From Sva-07 sp963707515 (lineage in GTDB: Bacteria > Actinomycetota > Acidimicrobiia > Acidimicrobiales > Ilumatobacteraceae): a stretch of DNA of 64,000 nt. The stretch's first letter is position 1. The number at the start of each line of letters is the position of its first letter. The position numbers and the translations under genes were made by a program. The notes under the pieces were generated by a model. The model ran no database searches. It was not told the origin of the DNA and saw only the letters and a program-made list of their open reading frames with translations. The stretch covers positions 1,116,001 to 1,180,000 of the forward strand of contig CAVPQI010000001.1 of NCBI GenBank assembly GCA_963707515.1, in the 5' to 3' direction. Positions 41,526-51,154 of the stretch are shown here, piece after piece.

Positions 41526-42518
41526 TCAGTTTCCCACGCGTGCAGCGATGGCGTCACCCACGTCGGTGGTGCTGCCGGTGACAGGGTCGGCGCATGCCGC
41601 ACGGATGCGCGCCGCGGCGGTGGACTCGTTGAGGAAGTCGAGCATCAGGGCGGCGCTGAGGATCGCCGCCGTCGGGTTGGCGGTGCCGGTGCCGACGATG
41701 TCGGGGGCCGAGCCGTGTACCGGTTCGAACATCGACGGACCGGTGCGGGTCGGGTTGAGGTTTGCCGACGAGGCCAACCCGATGCCGCCGGACACGGCAC
41801 CACCGAGATCGGTGAGGATGTCGCCGAACAGGTTGTCGGTGACGATCACGTCGTAACGCTGCGGGTCCTGGACGAAGTAGATGCACGCCGCGTCGACATG
41901 GTTGTAGGCGGTCTCGACGTCGGCGTACTGGGCGCCGAGCTCGTCGAACGTGCGCTGCCAGAGGTCGCCGGCGAACGTCAACACGTTGGTCTTGTGGACC
42001 AGCGTGAGGTGCTTGCGGGGGCGGCTCTGGGCGAGTTCGTAGGCGTACCGCACGCAGCGTTCGACGCCCATCCGGGTGTTCACCGATCCCTGCGTGGCGA
42101 CCTCGCTGCCGGTCCCCCGGCGCAGCACGCCACCTTCGCCGACGTACGGACCCTCGGTGTTCTCGCGGATGACGATGAAGTCGTGTGCCGTGTCGCTGCC
42201 CGGTGCCGTGCCGATGAACGGACGCTGGTTGATGTACAGATCGAGCTCGAAGCGCATCTTCAGCAGCAGTCCACGCTCGATCACCCCGGGCGGCACCTCG
42301 GGGGTGCCGACGGCGCCGAGCAGGATGCAGTCGAAGCGGCGCAGCTCGTCGAGCGTCGAGTCGGACAGGATCTCGCCGTCGCGGAGGTAGCGGGCGCCGC
42401 CGAGGTCGAACTCGGTCGTGGCGATGTCCACGCCGGCGGCGCGCACCACCTTGATCGCCTCGGCGGTCACCTCGGGGCCGATGCCGTCGCCGCCGATCAC
42501 TGCGATGTTGTGCGTCAT
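41526..42518 (-). CDS. leuB: 3-isopropylmalate dehydrogenase
   Basis: 330 aa starting MTHNIAVIGGDGIGPEVTAE. Features: LLGAVGTPEVPPG, the substrate loop ENTEGPYVGEGG, VHKTNVLTFAGDLWQRTF, and the cofactor region VHGSAPDIVGTGTANPTAA. This is the short actinobacterial type. It oxidises 3-isopropylmalate in leucine synthesis. It is divergent from greA across 119 bases that contain a REP-like hairpin, and is followed by ilvE. Confidence 0.94.
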   Translation of the reverse strand: MTHNIAVIGGDGIGPEVTAEAIKVVRAAGVDIATTEFDLGGARYLRDGEILSDSTLDELRRFDCILLGAVGTPEVPPGVIERGLLLKMRFELDLYINQRPFIGTAPGSDTAHDFIVIRENTEGPYVGEGGVLRRGTGSEVATQGSVNTRMGVERCVRYAYELAQSRPRKHLTLVHKTNVLTFAGDLWQRTFDELGAQYADVETAYNHVDAACIYFVQDPQRYDVIVTDNLFGDILTDLGGAVSGGIGLASSANLNPTRTGPSMFEPVHGSAPDIVGTGTANPTAAILSAALMLDFLNESTAAARIRAACADPVTGSTTDVGDAIAARVGN

Positions 42519-42542
42519 GGCGGGCGAGCCTATTGAGGATTT

Positions 42543-42591
42543 GTCGGGCCTCACCGAACGTCGTCGATGGGGAACGGTTGGTCGGCCCGAC
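42543..42591. repeat. Single dispersed copy of the 49-base REP-like hairpin
   Basis: GTCGGGCCTCACC ... GGTTGGTCGGCCCGAC in the leuB-greA gap has the same arms, the same flanking words and the same 49-base length as each unit of the tandem array at 40.3 kb, but a different interior. Confidence 0.8.
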
Positions 42592-42637
42592 GCCCGCCCT
42601 GGCCGTGTCGACGGGGGGCCACCGATAACGTTGCGGG

Positions 42638-43087
42638 ATGGCTGCAGTCCGTTTGTCTCCCGCCGCCTACGACCGCTTGCAGGCGGAGTTCGACGACCTG
42701 ACGACACGTGGGCGCATCGACGTCGCCAACAAGATCGAGCGGGCCCGCGAGGAAGGCGATCTCAAGGAGAACGCCGGGTACCACGCGGCGAAGGATGAGC
42801 AGGGCCACATGGAGGGTCGCATCCGCCAGCTCGAATACATCCTCGAGAACGCCGAGATCACCGAGGGGTCGCTGGTCTACACCGTCGTCTACGACGGCGA
42901 CGACGAGGACGACGCCGAGCGGTACCTGATCGGGCACATGGAGGAGCAGGTCGACGGCGCCGACGTGATCAGCCCGTCGTCCCCACTCGGTGCGGCGCTC
43001 GAGGGCGCCGAGTCCGGCTCGAGGATCACCTACGAGGCACCGCACGGGGAGATGACCGTGACGGTGATCCGTGTCGAGCCGGCCTGA
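42638..43087 (+). CDS. greA: Transcription elongation factor GreA family
   Basis: 149 aa with the N-terminal coiled coil LSPAAYDRLQAEFDDL, then DVANKIERAREEGDLKENAGYHAAKDEQ carrying the tip acidic residues, and the C-terminal domain IGHMEEQVDGADVISPSSPLG. It rescues backtracked RNA polymerase by stimulating transcript cleavage (family role). The start is ATG 42638, with GATAAC about 11 bases upstream as a possible -10, giving a nearly leaderless transcript. Confidence 0.92.
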   Translation: MAAVRLSPAAYDRLQAEFDDLTTRGRIDVANKIERAREEGDLKENAGYHAAKDEQGHMEGRIRQLEYILENAEITEGSLVYTVVYDGDDEDDAERYLIGHMEEQVDGADVISPSSPLGAALEGAESGSRITYEAPHGEMTVTVIRVEPA

Positions 43088-43949
43088 TCTCACGGAGAAG
43101 GCGGTCACCGGCACCCCGACGCCGGAACTTCCACCGGCGCGCTTCGTCACCCTCGCCGACCGGGGCACGATCATGGTCCGCGACTTCGGTGGCCGACCCG
43201 GGGCGCCCGTCGTCGTACTGCTCCACGGATGGACGGCGACCGCCGACCTCAACTGGTTCCGGATGTACCGGACCCTCGGCGCGCACTACCGGGTGATCGC
43301 CTTCGATCACCGCGGCCACGGCACCGGGCTGCGTTCGAGGAAGCAGTTCCGGCTCGAGGACTGCGCCGACGACACCGTCGACGTCGCCGCCGAGCTCGGT
43401 GTCGACCGCTTCGTGCCCGTCGGCTATTCGATGGGCGGACCGATCGCCCAGCTGTTGTGGCGGCGGCATCCCGAACGGGTGCGCGGGCTGGTCCTGTGCG
43501 CGACGGCGCCGATCTTCGTCGAGGGTCGCGAGGAGCGTTGGGGGTTCCGTGGACTGGCTGGGCTCGCCGGGCTGGCCCGCCTGGCACCCGAGCAGTCGCG
43601 GGTGTGGATGACCGAGCAGCTGTACTTGTCGCGCAAGTCGACCACCTGGGACGCATGGGCGATGCAGGAGGCGGCGTCGCACGATTGGCGGATGGTGCTC
43701 GAGGCGGGCAAGGCGTTGGGCCGCTTCTCGTCGCTGCCGTGGCTGCCCGAGATCGACGTGCCGGTGTCGGTCGTGATGACGATGCGCGACCAGGTGATCC
43801 CGTTGCGCCGCCAGGTCCGGCTGTTCGAACCGATCGACGACGCCGAGGCGTTCCGCGTCGACGGCGGACATGACGCCGTGGTCGCCAACGCCGCCCGCTT
43901 CGGCCCGACGTTGCTGCGGGCGATCGATTCGGTGTTGCGTCGCTCGTGA
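43071..43949 (+). CDS. Alpha/beta hydrolase
   Basis: 292 aa. It shows the oxyanion-side VVLLHGWTATADLNW, the acid-rich GAHYRVIAFDHRGHGTG, the nucleophile elbow PVGYSMGGPIAQ (Ser about 123) and a His near the end (VDGGHDAVVANAARF). GTG 43071 overlaps greA by 17 bases; a later start is possible but the overlap suggests coupling. Substrate unknown. Confidence 0.88.
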   Translation: MSSRPDLTEKAVTGTPTPELPPARFVTLADRGTIMVRDFGGRPGAPVVVLLHGWTATADLNWFRMYRTLGAHYRVIAFDHRGHGTGLRSRKQFRLEDCADDTVDVAAELGVDRFVPVGYSMGGPIAQLLWRRHPERVRGLVLCATAPIFVEGREERWGFRGLAGLAGLARLAPEQSRVWMTEQLYLSRKSTTWDAWAMQEAASHDWRMVLEAGKALGRFSSLPWLPEIDVPVSVVMTMRDQVIPLRRQVRLFEPIDDAEAFRVDGGHDAVVANAARFGPTLLRAIDSVLRRS

Positions 43950-45436
43950 CGGGTTCGGTGAGGCGGCCCCGCTGGGGTGTCGCCGTCGTGTCGGCGGGCG
44001 TTGCGGCGATCTCGGTGTCGGCACTCGTTGCCGTCTGGCGCCGACGTCGGGCACGCGGTGCGAGGCACCTGCACGGGTCGTGGTGGCGTCGCAACATGGC
44101 GCTCGCCGGGCTCGGGGCGCAGGTCGGGACGACGTACGCCACGACCGCGGCGCGCAAGACGTTCGCCTCGACGGCGCGACGCGAGGCGCTCGACCGCCAG
44201 CGCGAGGTGCGCTCGGCCGAGCAGATCGCGGAGCAGCTCGGGAACATGAAGGGCGCACTGATGAAGCTCGGCCAGATGGCCAGCTACCTCGACGACGGCC
44301 TGCCGCAACCGCTGCGCGAGGCGCTCGCCCAGCTGCAGTCGGCGGCGCCGCCGATGTCGGTCGACCTCGCAGTCGCCACACTCGAGCGCGAGCTCGGTCG
44401 TTCGGTCGGTGAGGCATTCGTCGAGTTCGATGTGGAGCCGATCGCCGCGGCGTCGATCGGCCAGGTGCACCGGGCCCTGCTCCGCGACGCCGACGGAACC
44501 GAGCGGGCGGTGGCGGTCAAGATCCAGTACCCGGGCGTCGCCGAGGCGATCGATGCCGACCTGCGCAACGCCGACCTGTTCGGCATGATCCTGCGCCAGG
44601 CGTTCACCGGCCTCGATCCGAGCGAGATGGTCGACGAGATCAAGCTGCGCGTCGCCGAGGAGGTCGACTACCGGCGCGAGGCCGAGCATCAGCAGCGCTT
44701 CGCCGACTACTACCGCGACCACCCGTTCATCCGCGTGCCCGACGTCGTCGCCTCGCACTCCACGGCGCGGGTGCTGACGACCGACCTCGTCGATGGTTTC
44801 GGCTGGGCCGAGCTGCTCACCCGCAGTCAGGCCGAGCGCGATCGTGCCGGCGAGGTCATCTTCCGCTTCGTGTTCCGCAGCCTGTACCGGATGGGCATGT
44901 TCAACGGTGACCCGCATCCGGGGAACTACCGCTTCCACGACGACGGCAGCGTGACGTTCCTCGACTTCGGGCTGGTCAAGCACTTCACGCCCGAGGAGAT
45001 GACGACGTTCGGGTCGATGGTGCGGGCCGCCGCCGTCGATCGTGACGACGCCGAGTTCCGCCGGATCGTCGAGACCGCCGGGATGCTGCAACCGGATGCG
45101 CCGGTGTCGACCGAGGCGGTCGGCCGCTACTTCAGTCACTTCTACGAATCGGTGCGCGCCGACGCGCCGATGACGTGGACACCCGACTACGCCAGCTCGA
45201 TCGTCCGGCACACGTTCGACCGTTCGAGCCCGATCAGTCAGTACGCCACGGTCCCGCGGGCGTTCGTGTTCATCCAGCGCATCAACCTCGGCTTGTACGC
45301 CCTGCTCGGCGAGCTGCGAGCGCACGGCAACTACCGGCGCATCGCCGAGGAGCTGTGGCCGTTCGTCGCTGGTCCCCCGACGACCGAGCTCGGCCGGGCG
45401 GAGGCCGAGTGGCTCGCCGCCCACCCCCATCCGTGA
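43946..45436 (+). CDS. ABC1/AarF (UbiB-type) kinase-like protein
   Basis: 496 aa. An N-terminal hydrophobic segment (about 11-31) precedes the ABC1 core: KGALMKLGQMASYLDDGLP (KxGQ motif), AAASIGQVHRALL, VAVKIQYPG, EVDYRREAEHQQRFADYY, NGDPHPGNYRF and FLDFGLVKHF. The family regulates isoprenoid-quinone or lipid metabolism. GTG 43946 overlaps the hydrolase stop by 4 bases (GTGA), so they are co-translated. Confidence 0.9.
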   Translation: MTGSVRRPRWGVAVVSAGVAAISVSALVAVWRRRRARGARHLHGSWWRRNMALAGLGAQVGTTYATTAARKTFASTARREALDRQREVRSAEQIAEQLGNMKGALMKLGQMASYLDDGLPQPLREALAQLQSAAPPMSVDLAVATLERELGRSVGEAFVEFDVEPIAAASIGQVHRALLRDADGTERAVAVKIQYPGVAEAIDADLRNADLFGMILRQAFTGLDPSEMVDEIKLRVAEEVDYRREAEHQQRFADYYRDHPFIRVPDVVASHSTARVLTTDLVDGFGWAELLTRSQAERDRAGEVIFRFVFRSLYRMGMFNGDPHPGNYRFHDDGSVTFLDFGLVKHFTPEEMTTFGSMVRAAAVDRDDAEFRRIVETAGMLQPDAPVSTEAVGRYFSHFYESVRADAPMTWTPDYASSIVRHTFDRSSPISQYATVPRAFVFIQRINLGLYALLGELRAHGNYRRIAEELWPFVAGPPTTELGRAEAEWLAAHPHP

Positions 45437-45529
45437 GCCGCACAGCCGGTGTCGGCGACCAGTAGGACATCGGTAAGACCGCCCCACGATGACCACGGTG
45501 GACGAGCGGTCGCCAGTAGCGTCGTCGGA

Positions 45530-46453
45530 ATGCGTCGGACCCTCCCCCTCGTCCTCACTGCCGTACTCGCGCTCGCCGCCTGTGGAAGTGACAGCGACTC
45601 GACCGACGGCTCGACCGTCGACAGCGCGCCGACCGAGAGCTCGGTTCCCGCCGACGGTTCGACACCCGACGCCCCGGCCACCAACCCCGACAAGCCGACG
45701 GTGGAGTTCCCCGGCGAGGACGTCACCGAGCTGAAGGTGACCGTGCTCGAGGAGGGGTCCGGCCCCGAGGCGGCAGCAGGCGACACGGTCGTCGTCGACT
45801 ACGTCGGGGTGCGCAGCTCCGACGGCGTCGAGTTCGACAACAGCTACGACCGCGGCGAGCCGTACGACGTCGTGCTCGGCAGCGGCAGCGTGATCGCCGG
45901 CTGGGACCAGGGTCTCGTCGGAGCCCAGGCCGGCTCGCGCATCCAGATCGACATCCCCAGCGACCTCGCCTACGGGGCCGAAGCGCGCGACGACATCATC
46001 GGCGCCGACGAGGACCTGACGTTCGTCATCGACGTGCGCGCCGTCATCCCGCCGGCCAACGCCGAAGAGCAGCCGACCGAGCCCGGCGTCGAGCCGTCGG
46101 AGGGTGCCACCGAGGTGACCACGGTCGATCTCGTCGAGGGCGAGGGCGAGGAGGCCCAGGCCGGACAGACCGCGCTCGTCCGTTACGTCTTGTTCCGCGG
46201 CGACAACGGCGTCCTGCTGGAGAGCAACTGGGACGGCTCGGCGTTCCCGTTCCCGCTCGAGGAGGGCGGTTTCCCGGTCCTCGTCGAGGGTGTCGAGGGC
46301 ATGAAGGTCGGCGGTCGTCGGGCGATCACGTTCCCGCCGCAGTACCCGGACTTCGGGTTCGGGCCGGAGGGCAACCCGACCGGTGGCCTCCCGGCCGAGA
46401 CCGACGTCGTCATCGTCGTCGACCTCGTCGGCCTGTACGGCGAGCCGTCCTGA
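45530..46453 (+). CDS. FKBP-type peptidyl-prolyl isomerase lipoprotein, two domains
   Basis: 307 aa starting MRRTLPLVLTAVLALAAC with a lipobox LAAC (Cys18), then a Ser/Thr/Pro-rich linker. The first FKBP domain (about 60-170) has VVVDYVGVRSSDGVEFDNSY and GSVIAGWDQGLVGAQAGS; a second domain (about 200-305) has a shorter, less conserved PPIase core (VRYVLFRGDNGVLLESNWDG, VEGVEGMKVGGRR). It should be tethered outside the membrane as a folding factor. The ATG was chosen at the lipoprotein signal. Confidence 0.9.
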   Translation: MRRTLPLVLTAVLALAACGSDSDSTDGSTVDSAPTESSVPADGSTPDAPATNPDKPTVEFPGEDVTELKVTVLEEGSGPEAAAGDTVVVDYVGVRSSDGVEFDNSYDRGEPYDVVLGSGSVIAGWDQGLVGAQAGSRIQIDIPSDLAYGAEARDDIIGADEDLTFVIDVRAVIPPANAEEQPTEPGVEPSEGATEVTTVDLVEGEGEEAQAGQTALVRYVLFRGDNGVLLESNWDGSAFPFPLEEGGFPVLVEGVEGMKVGGRRAITFPPQYPDFGFGPEGNPTGGLPAETDVVIVVDLVGLYGEPS

Positions 46454-46471
46454 CCTGAGTCGGGAGTATGA

Positions 46472-46498
46472 AACGTTTGGGGTCTGTCCCCAAACGTT
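46472..46498. terminator. Hairpin between the FKBP and nadC genes
   Basis: AACGTTTGGGG and CCCCAAACGTT pair perfectly around a 5-base loop in the 47-base gap between two convergent genes. It is a bidirectional terminator candidate. Confidence 0.7.
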
Positions 46499-46500
46499 GC

Positions 46501-47415
46501 TTACTCGTCGGCGGTGACGAGGTCGAGGCCGATGTCGAGCACCCGCGCCGAGTGGGTCAGCTCGCCGACGGCGACGTAGTCGACACCGGTCGACCCGACC
46601 ACCCGCGCCGTCTCCAGTGTCAGCCCACCGCTCGCTTCCAGCTTGACGGACGCGTTCATCTCGTCGCGCACGGCGACGGCCTGGCGCATCTCGTCGGGCG
46701 TGAAGTTGTCGATCAGCACCTCGTCGGCACCGGCGGCGATCGCCTCGCGCAGGCCGTCGAGCGTGTCGACCTCGATCTCGATGGGCACCGCGGCGTCGAA
46801 GGCACGGACGCGGCGAAACGCCTCGGTGACACCACCGGCGGCAGCGACGTGGTTGTCCTTGACCAGCGCCATGTCCGACAGGCCCATCCGATGGTTGGCC
46901 CCGCCGCCGCACCGCACGGCGTACTTCTCCAACGCCCGCAGGCCCGGGGTGGTCTTGCGCGTGTCGCGCACGACGGCGTTCGACCCGTCGAGCGCATCCG
47001 CCCACCGACGAGTCACCGACGCCACGCCGGAGAGATGGCAGACGAGGTTCAACGCCGTGCGCTCGGCGGTGAGCAGCAGGCGGGTCGGGCCGGTGACCTC
47101 GCCGATCACGGTGCCCGGGTCGACGAGTGAACCGTCGGCGACGAACACATCGAGCTCGCTCGCCGCATCGCCGCACACCGTGTCGATGACCGCGGCGACG
47201 ACCGGCATCCCGGCGATCACCCCCACACCGCGCGCTCCGAACGTCGCCGTGCTGCGGTGCTCGGCCGGGATCGTCGCCGCCGACGTCACGTCGATGCCGC
47301 CCATCAGGTCTTCGGCGACGGCGTGGCGCACGAGGGCGGCGACGGCGTCGGGGTCGAGGCCACCGTCGAGCAACGCCGTGCGGGTGCGAGCCGACAGCGG
47401 GTGGAACACGAACAT
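46501..47415 (-). CDS. nadC: Nicotinate-nucleotide pyrophosphorylase (quinolinate phosphoribosyltransferase)
   Basis: 304 aa. Diagnostic sequence: AERTALNLVCHLSGVASVTRRW, RDTRKTTPGLRALEKYAVRCGGGANHRMGLSD (split in the coding frame), KDNHV, EIEVDTLDGLREA, IDNFTPDEM and LEASGGLTLE. It converts quinolinate and PRPP to nicotinate mononucleotide. It is the last gene of the nadABC operon, 9 bases after nadB. Confidence 0.95.
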   Translation of the reverse strand: MFVFHPLSARTRTALLDGGLDPDAVAALVRHAVAEDLMGGIDVTSAATIPAEHRSTATFGARGVGVIAGMPVVAAVIDTVCGDAASELDVFVADGSLVDPGTVIGEVTGPTRLLLTAERTALNLVCHLSGVASVTRRWADALDGSNAVVRDTRKTTPGLRALEKYAVRCGGGANHRMGLSDMALVKDNHVAAAGGVTEAFRRVRAFDAAVPIEIEVDTLDGLREAIAAGADEVLIDNFTPDEMRQAVAVRDEMNASVKLEASGGLTLETARVVGSTGVDYVAVGELTHSARVLDIGLDLVTADE

Positions 47416-47424
47416 GCGGCGAGC

Positions 47425-49146
47425 CTAGGGAGCGGCGCGGTCGTCGGCGACGACGGTGCCGGCGGCGTCGAGCGTGACGTCGAGATGACGGCGCCACTCC
47501 TCGAGCGGGTCGGGGAAGTCGCTGCGACGGTGGCACCCGCGACTCTCCGACCTCGCCGCTGCCGCGGCGACCACCGCCGTGGCCACCGTGAGGATGTTCG
47601 TCCCCTCCCACGAGGGCCGCGACGGCTCGACCGCGGCGGCTGCCGGCGCCTCGCCGTCGAGCTCGTTCGCCTCCCCGGCGGTTCGGGTCGACGAGGCGCC
47701 GCGCATGTCGCGCCCGATGGCACCGAGTGCGCCGCCTGCCGACGCCAACGACAGGGCGTCGCGCACGACCCCGACATGGCGCGACATCACCGCCCGCACC
47801 TCGCGCACGCGGCTCGGATCGAGCAGCGCGTGGTCGAGCGGCCGCGTCCCGTCGACGTCGATGGCGACCCGGTCGGGGAGCTCCCACGCCAGATCGCGAC
47901 CGACGCGCGTGCCGGCCACGATCGACTCGGTGAGGCTGTTGGAGGCCAGCCGGTTGGCGCCGTGCACACCGGTCGAGGCCACCTCGCCGACGGCGTACAG
48001 ACCGCGCAGCGACGTGACGCCGTCGAGCCCGGCGCGGATGCCACCGCAGGCGAAGTGCGCCGCCGGTGCGACCGGGATGCGGTCGCGGGCGGGGTCGAGC
48101 CCGAGGTCGCGGCACGCAGCGGTGATCGTCGGGAAGCGTTCGTAGAACCGCTCCCCGATCGCCGTGGCGTCGAGGTAGACGTGGTCGTCGACGCCGCCGG
48201 GCGCCTCGGCCATCCGCCGGCTGATCGCCGCGGCCACCACATCACGCGGCGCCAGGTCCTCGAGCGGGTGCACGCCCGTCATCACCCGCCGGCCGGCGGC
48301 GTCGTAGAGGATCGCCCCTTCGCCGCGCACCGCCTCGGACACCAAGGGCTGCTGGCCGCGGGAGTCGGCGCCCCGCCACATCACCGTCGGGTGGAACTGG
48401 ACGAACTCGATGTCGGTGACGGGAAGTCCGGCGCGCAGCGCCATCGCCACTCCGTCACCGGTCACCGCCGGCGGATTCGACGTCGAGGCGAACACCTGAC
48501 CGAACCCACCCGAGGCGATCACGACGGCACGAGCCGTGACGATGCCGACCGACTGCAGCTGTCCGTGCTCGTCGGTCTTGCCGATCCGCACCCCGGCCAC
48601 CTGGCGCTCGCCGCGAGGGTTGGTGCCGAGCACCAGGTCGAGGGCGAAGGCGTGGCCGAGCACGTCGACGCCGGCGCCGAGCGCCGACTCGTCGAGCGTG
48701 CGTTGCACCTCGGCGCCCGACTGGTCGCCGCCCGAGTGGACGATGCGGTTGTGGCTGTGACCGCCCTCGCGGGTGAGGGCCACGTCGAGCCCGGTGAGGT
48801 CAGGATCGAAGGCGGCGCCGAGGCGCATCAGGTAGCGGATCGACTTCGGCGCCTCGGTGACGAGCTGGCGCACGACGTCGGGGTCGCACAGGCCGGCACC
48901 GGCCTCGAGCGTGTCGCGGACGTGGTCCTCGATCGTGTCGGTGGGGTCGAGCACACCGGCGAGTCCGCCCTGGGCCCACTGCGTCGACCCGGCGGAGAGG
49001 ACGTCCTTGGTGACGACGAGCACGCTGCGCACCGGTCGCGCGGCGAGGGCCGCCGACAGTCCGGCGGCGCCCGAGCCGAGCACGACGACGTCGACGTCGC
49101 GCTCCCACGTGGCAGCCGGCGCGGCGAGCTGCCGCGGCAGGGTCAT
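47425..49146 (-). CDS. nadB: L-aspartate oxidase
   Basis: 573 aa flavoprotein. FAD-binding VVVLGSGAAGLSAALAA near the N-terminus, GGHSHNRIVHSGGDQSG, EFVQFHPTVMWRG, then FACGGIRAGLDGVTSLRGLYAVGEVASTGVHGANRLASNS, split over two stretches; these match NadB. It oxidises aspartate to iminoaspartate for quinolinate synthesis. It starts 4 bases after the nadA stop and is followed by nadC, a standard de novo NAD operon. Confidence 0.95.
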   Translation of the reverse strand: MTLPRQLAAPAATWERDVDVVVLGSGAAGLSAALAARPVRSVLVVTKDVLSAGSTQWAQGGLAGVLDPTDTIEDHVRDTLEAGAGLCDPDVVRQLVTEAPKSIRYLMRLGAAFDPDLTGLDVALTREGGHSHNRIVHSGGDQSGAEVQRTLDESALGAGVDVLGHAFALDLVLGTNPRGERQVAGVRIGKTDEHGQLQSVGIVTARAVVIASGGFGQVFASTSNPPAVTGDGVAMALRAGLPVTDIEFVQFHPTVMWRGADSRGQQPLVSEAVRGEGAILYDAAGRRVMTGVHPLEDLAPRDVVAAAISRRMAEAPGGVDDHVYLDATAIGERFYERFPTITAACRDLGLDPARDRIPVAPAAHFACGGIRAGLDGVTSLRGLYAVGEVASTGVHGANRLASNSLTESIVAGTRVGRDLAWELPDRVAIDVDGTRPLDHALLDPSRVREVRAVMSRHVGVVRDALSLASAGGALGAIGRDMRGASSTRTAGEANELDGEAPAAAAVEPSRPSWEGTNILTVATAVVAAAAARSESRGCHRRSDFPDPLEEWRRHLDVTLDAAGTVVADDRAAP

Positions 49147-49150
49147 CGGC

Positions 49151-50180
49151 TCACTCGCCCGTGGGCGACGGCGAGCCGATGGCGATCATCCGCTCGACGG
49201 AGCGGCGGGCCCGATCGGCGACGTCGCGGGGCACGGTGACCTCGTCGGTCCCGTCGCGGAGCGAGCGCAGCAGCTTGGCCGGCGTGATCATCTTCATGTA
49301 CTTGCACACCGCCGCCCGGTTGACGGGCACGAACTGGGTCCGTCGAGTTGACCTTCTCCAGCTGGTGCAGCATCCCGGTCTCGGTCGCCACGAGCACCTT
49401 GGCCGCCGTCGTCGCCCGTGCCGCGTCGACCATGCCGCCGGTCGACAGGATCTTCGTACGTTCCTGGGGCACGACGCCGGCGCCGACGAGGTAGAGCGCG
49501 CTCGTTGCGCAGCCACACTCGGGGTGCACGAACAGCTCGGCATCGGGCTCCGCCTCCACCTGCTGGCGGAGATCGGCGCCGTTGATGCCGGCGTGGACGT
49601 GGCACTCACCGAGCCAGATGTGCATGTTCTCGCGGCCGGTCGCCCGTTGCACGTGGGCGCCGAGGAACTGGTCGGGGCAGAACAGGACCTCGGTGTCGGC
49701 GGGGATCGACTGCACGACCTCGACGGCGTTCGACGACGTGCAGCAGATGTCGGTCTCGGCCTTCACGGCGGCGGTCGTGTTGACGTAGCTGACGACGACC
49801 GCGCCCGGATGCTCGGCCTTCCAGGCTCGCAACTGCTCGGCGGTGATCGTCTCGGCGAGGCTGCAGCCGGCGCGCTCGTCGGGGATCAGCACGGTCTTGT
49901 CGTAGGCGAGGATCTTTGCCGACTCGGCCATGAAGTGGACCCCGCAGAACACGATCGTCGAGGCATCGACCTCGGCGGCGACGCGCGACAGGGCGAGGGA
50001 GTCACCGACGTGATGGGCGATGTCTTGGATCTCGGGCACCTGGTAGTTGTGCGCCAGGATCACGGCGTCGCGCTCGGCCGCCAGGGCGAGCACCTGCTCG
50101 CGCCAGTCGGTCGGGAGCACGTCGACGCTGACAGCGGCCGAGCCGAAGCCCGAACCGACGGTGCTGTCCACTGCGGTCAC
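49151..50180 (-). CDS. nadA: Quinolinate synthase A, one frameshift
   Basis: About 342 aa when joined across an extra base at 49340-49341. Before it: ILAHNYQVPEIQDIAHHVGDS, VFCGVHFMAESAKIL, NTTAAVKAETDICCTSSNA, CPDQFLGAHV, HPECGCATSAL. After it: TQFVPVNRAAVCKYMKMITP, completing the Fe-S enzyme. The inserted base duplicates C in GGTCGTCG. The start GTG 50180 gives MTAVDSTVGSG; the longer frame upstream is not conserved in sequence style. Function: condenses iminoaspartate with dihydroxyacetone phosphate. Because NAD synthesis is essential, the break is most likely an error. Confidence 0.85.
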
Positions 50181-50320
50181 GGTCCCAGCGTAGGTCCGGC
50201 CATCGGTGATCCCCCACGTCCGGGGTCGCGCCGAGCGGAACGCCCGGTCGAACGATGACCCGTCGCAGCCCGGCTCACTCCGCGTCGGCACGGTAGTCAA
50301 GGATTGAATACGCTCGGACG

Positions 50321-51154
50321 ATGCGCAGTGGACGGGAGCAGGGGCGTCGACGGCGGGCCCGGGCGCCGATGCCGCCGGTGGCGCTGGCGGTGGCGATCGT
50401 CGCCGTCGCCTTCTTCGCCCTGCCGTTTCTCGGGCTGTTGTGGCGCCTTCCGTGGGGCGATCTGCTCACCGTCGTCGGTGAGCCCGATGTGCAGCGGGCG
50501 CTGTGGTTGTCGTTGCGCACGTCGTTGACCGCCACCGCCCTGACGCTGTTCTTCGGCGTCCCGCTCGCCTGGCTGCTCGCCCGGGTCGAGTTCGCCGGGC
50601 GCGGTGCGGTCCGTGCGTTGTGCACGTTGTCGATGGTGCTCCCGCCCGTCGTCGCCGGCGTCGCCCTCTTCTTCTCGTTCGGTCGCCGCGGGCTGTTCGG
50701 TCAGTACCTCGACCGCTGGTTCGGGATCACGCTGCCGTTCACGACGTGGGGTGTCGTCGTCGCCCAGACGTTCGTGGCGATGCCGTTCCTCGTCATCACC
50801 GTCGAAGCGGCGTTGCGCACCACGGACGTCCGTCACGAGGAGGCGGCGCGCACGCTCGGCGCGTCGCGGTGGTACGTCTTCCGACGGGTGACGCTCCCGG
50901 CGATCCGGCCGGCGCTGATCGCCGGCGGTGTCCTCGCCTGGGCCCGCGCCCTCGGCGAGTTCGGGGCGACGATCACGTTCGCCGGCAACTTCCCCGGCGT
51001 CACCCAGACGATGCCGCTGGCCACGTACCTGGCGCTCGAGACGGACCCCGCCGACGCCCTGGTGATCAGCGCGATCATGATCGCCGTCTCGTTCGCCGTG
51101 CTCGCCGGATTGCGCGACCGTTGGCTGTCCGGCGTGCGGGGACCGGTCGGATGA
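50321..51154 (+). CDS. modB: Molybdate-type ABC transporter permease
   Basis: 277 aa with about five to six membrane helices: AVAIVAVAFFALPFLGLLW, TALTLFFGVPLAWLLA, LSMVLPPVVAGVALFFSFGR and a cytoplasmic EEAARTLGASRWYVFRRVTLPAI, the EAA coupling loop. The GEFGATITFAGNFPGVTQT segment is typical of ModB/CysTW-type permeases. ATG 50321 is divergent from nadA. Its stop overlaps modC (ATGA). No periplasmic binding protein gene lies in the window. Confidence 0.88.
   Translation: MRSGREQGRRRRARAPMPPVALAVAIVAVAFFALPFLGLLWRLPWGDLLTVVGEPDVQRALWLSLRTSLTATALTLFFGVPLAWLLARVEFAGRGAVRALCTLSMVLPPVVAGVALFFSFGRRGLFGQYLDRWFGITLPFTTWGVVVAQTFVAMPFLVITVEAALRTTDVRHEEAARTLGASRWYVFRRVTLPAIRPALIAGGVLAWARALGEFGATITFAGNFPGVTQTMPLATYLALETDPADALVISAIMIAVSFAVLAGLRDRWLSGVRGPVG

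Noticed and set aside
39935..41581. A 548-aa + strand frame over the repeats and ilvE
   Set aside because: It runs antisense through ilvE and only exists because stops are rare in GC-rich sequence.
43424..48115. A 1563-aa open frame on the - strand across the hydrolase, ABC1, FKBP and nadC genes
   Set aside because: It is antisense to several well-conserved genes and reads as low-complexity Arg/Gly/Ala; GC-rich third positions create long shadow frames.
49143..50300. Longer nadA start upstream of 50180
   Set aside because: The extra N-terminal residues look like translated promoter sequence and are not NadA-like.
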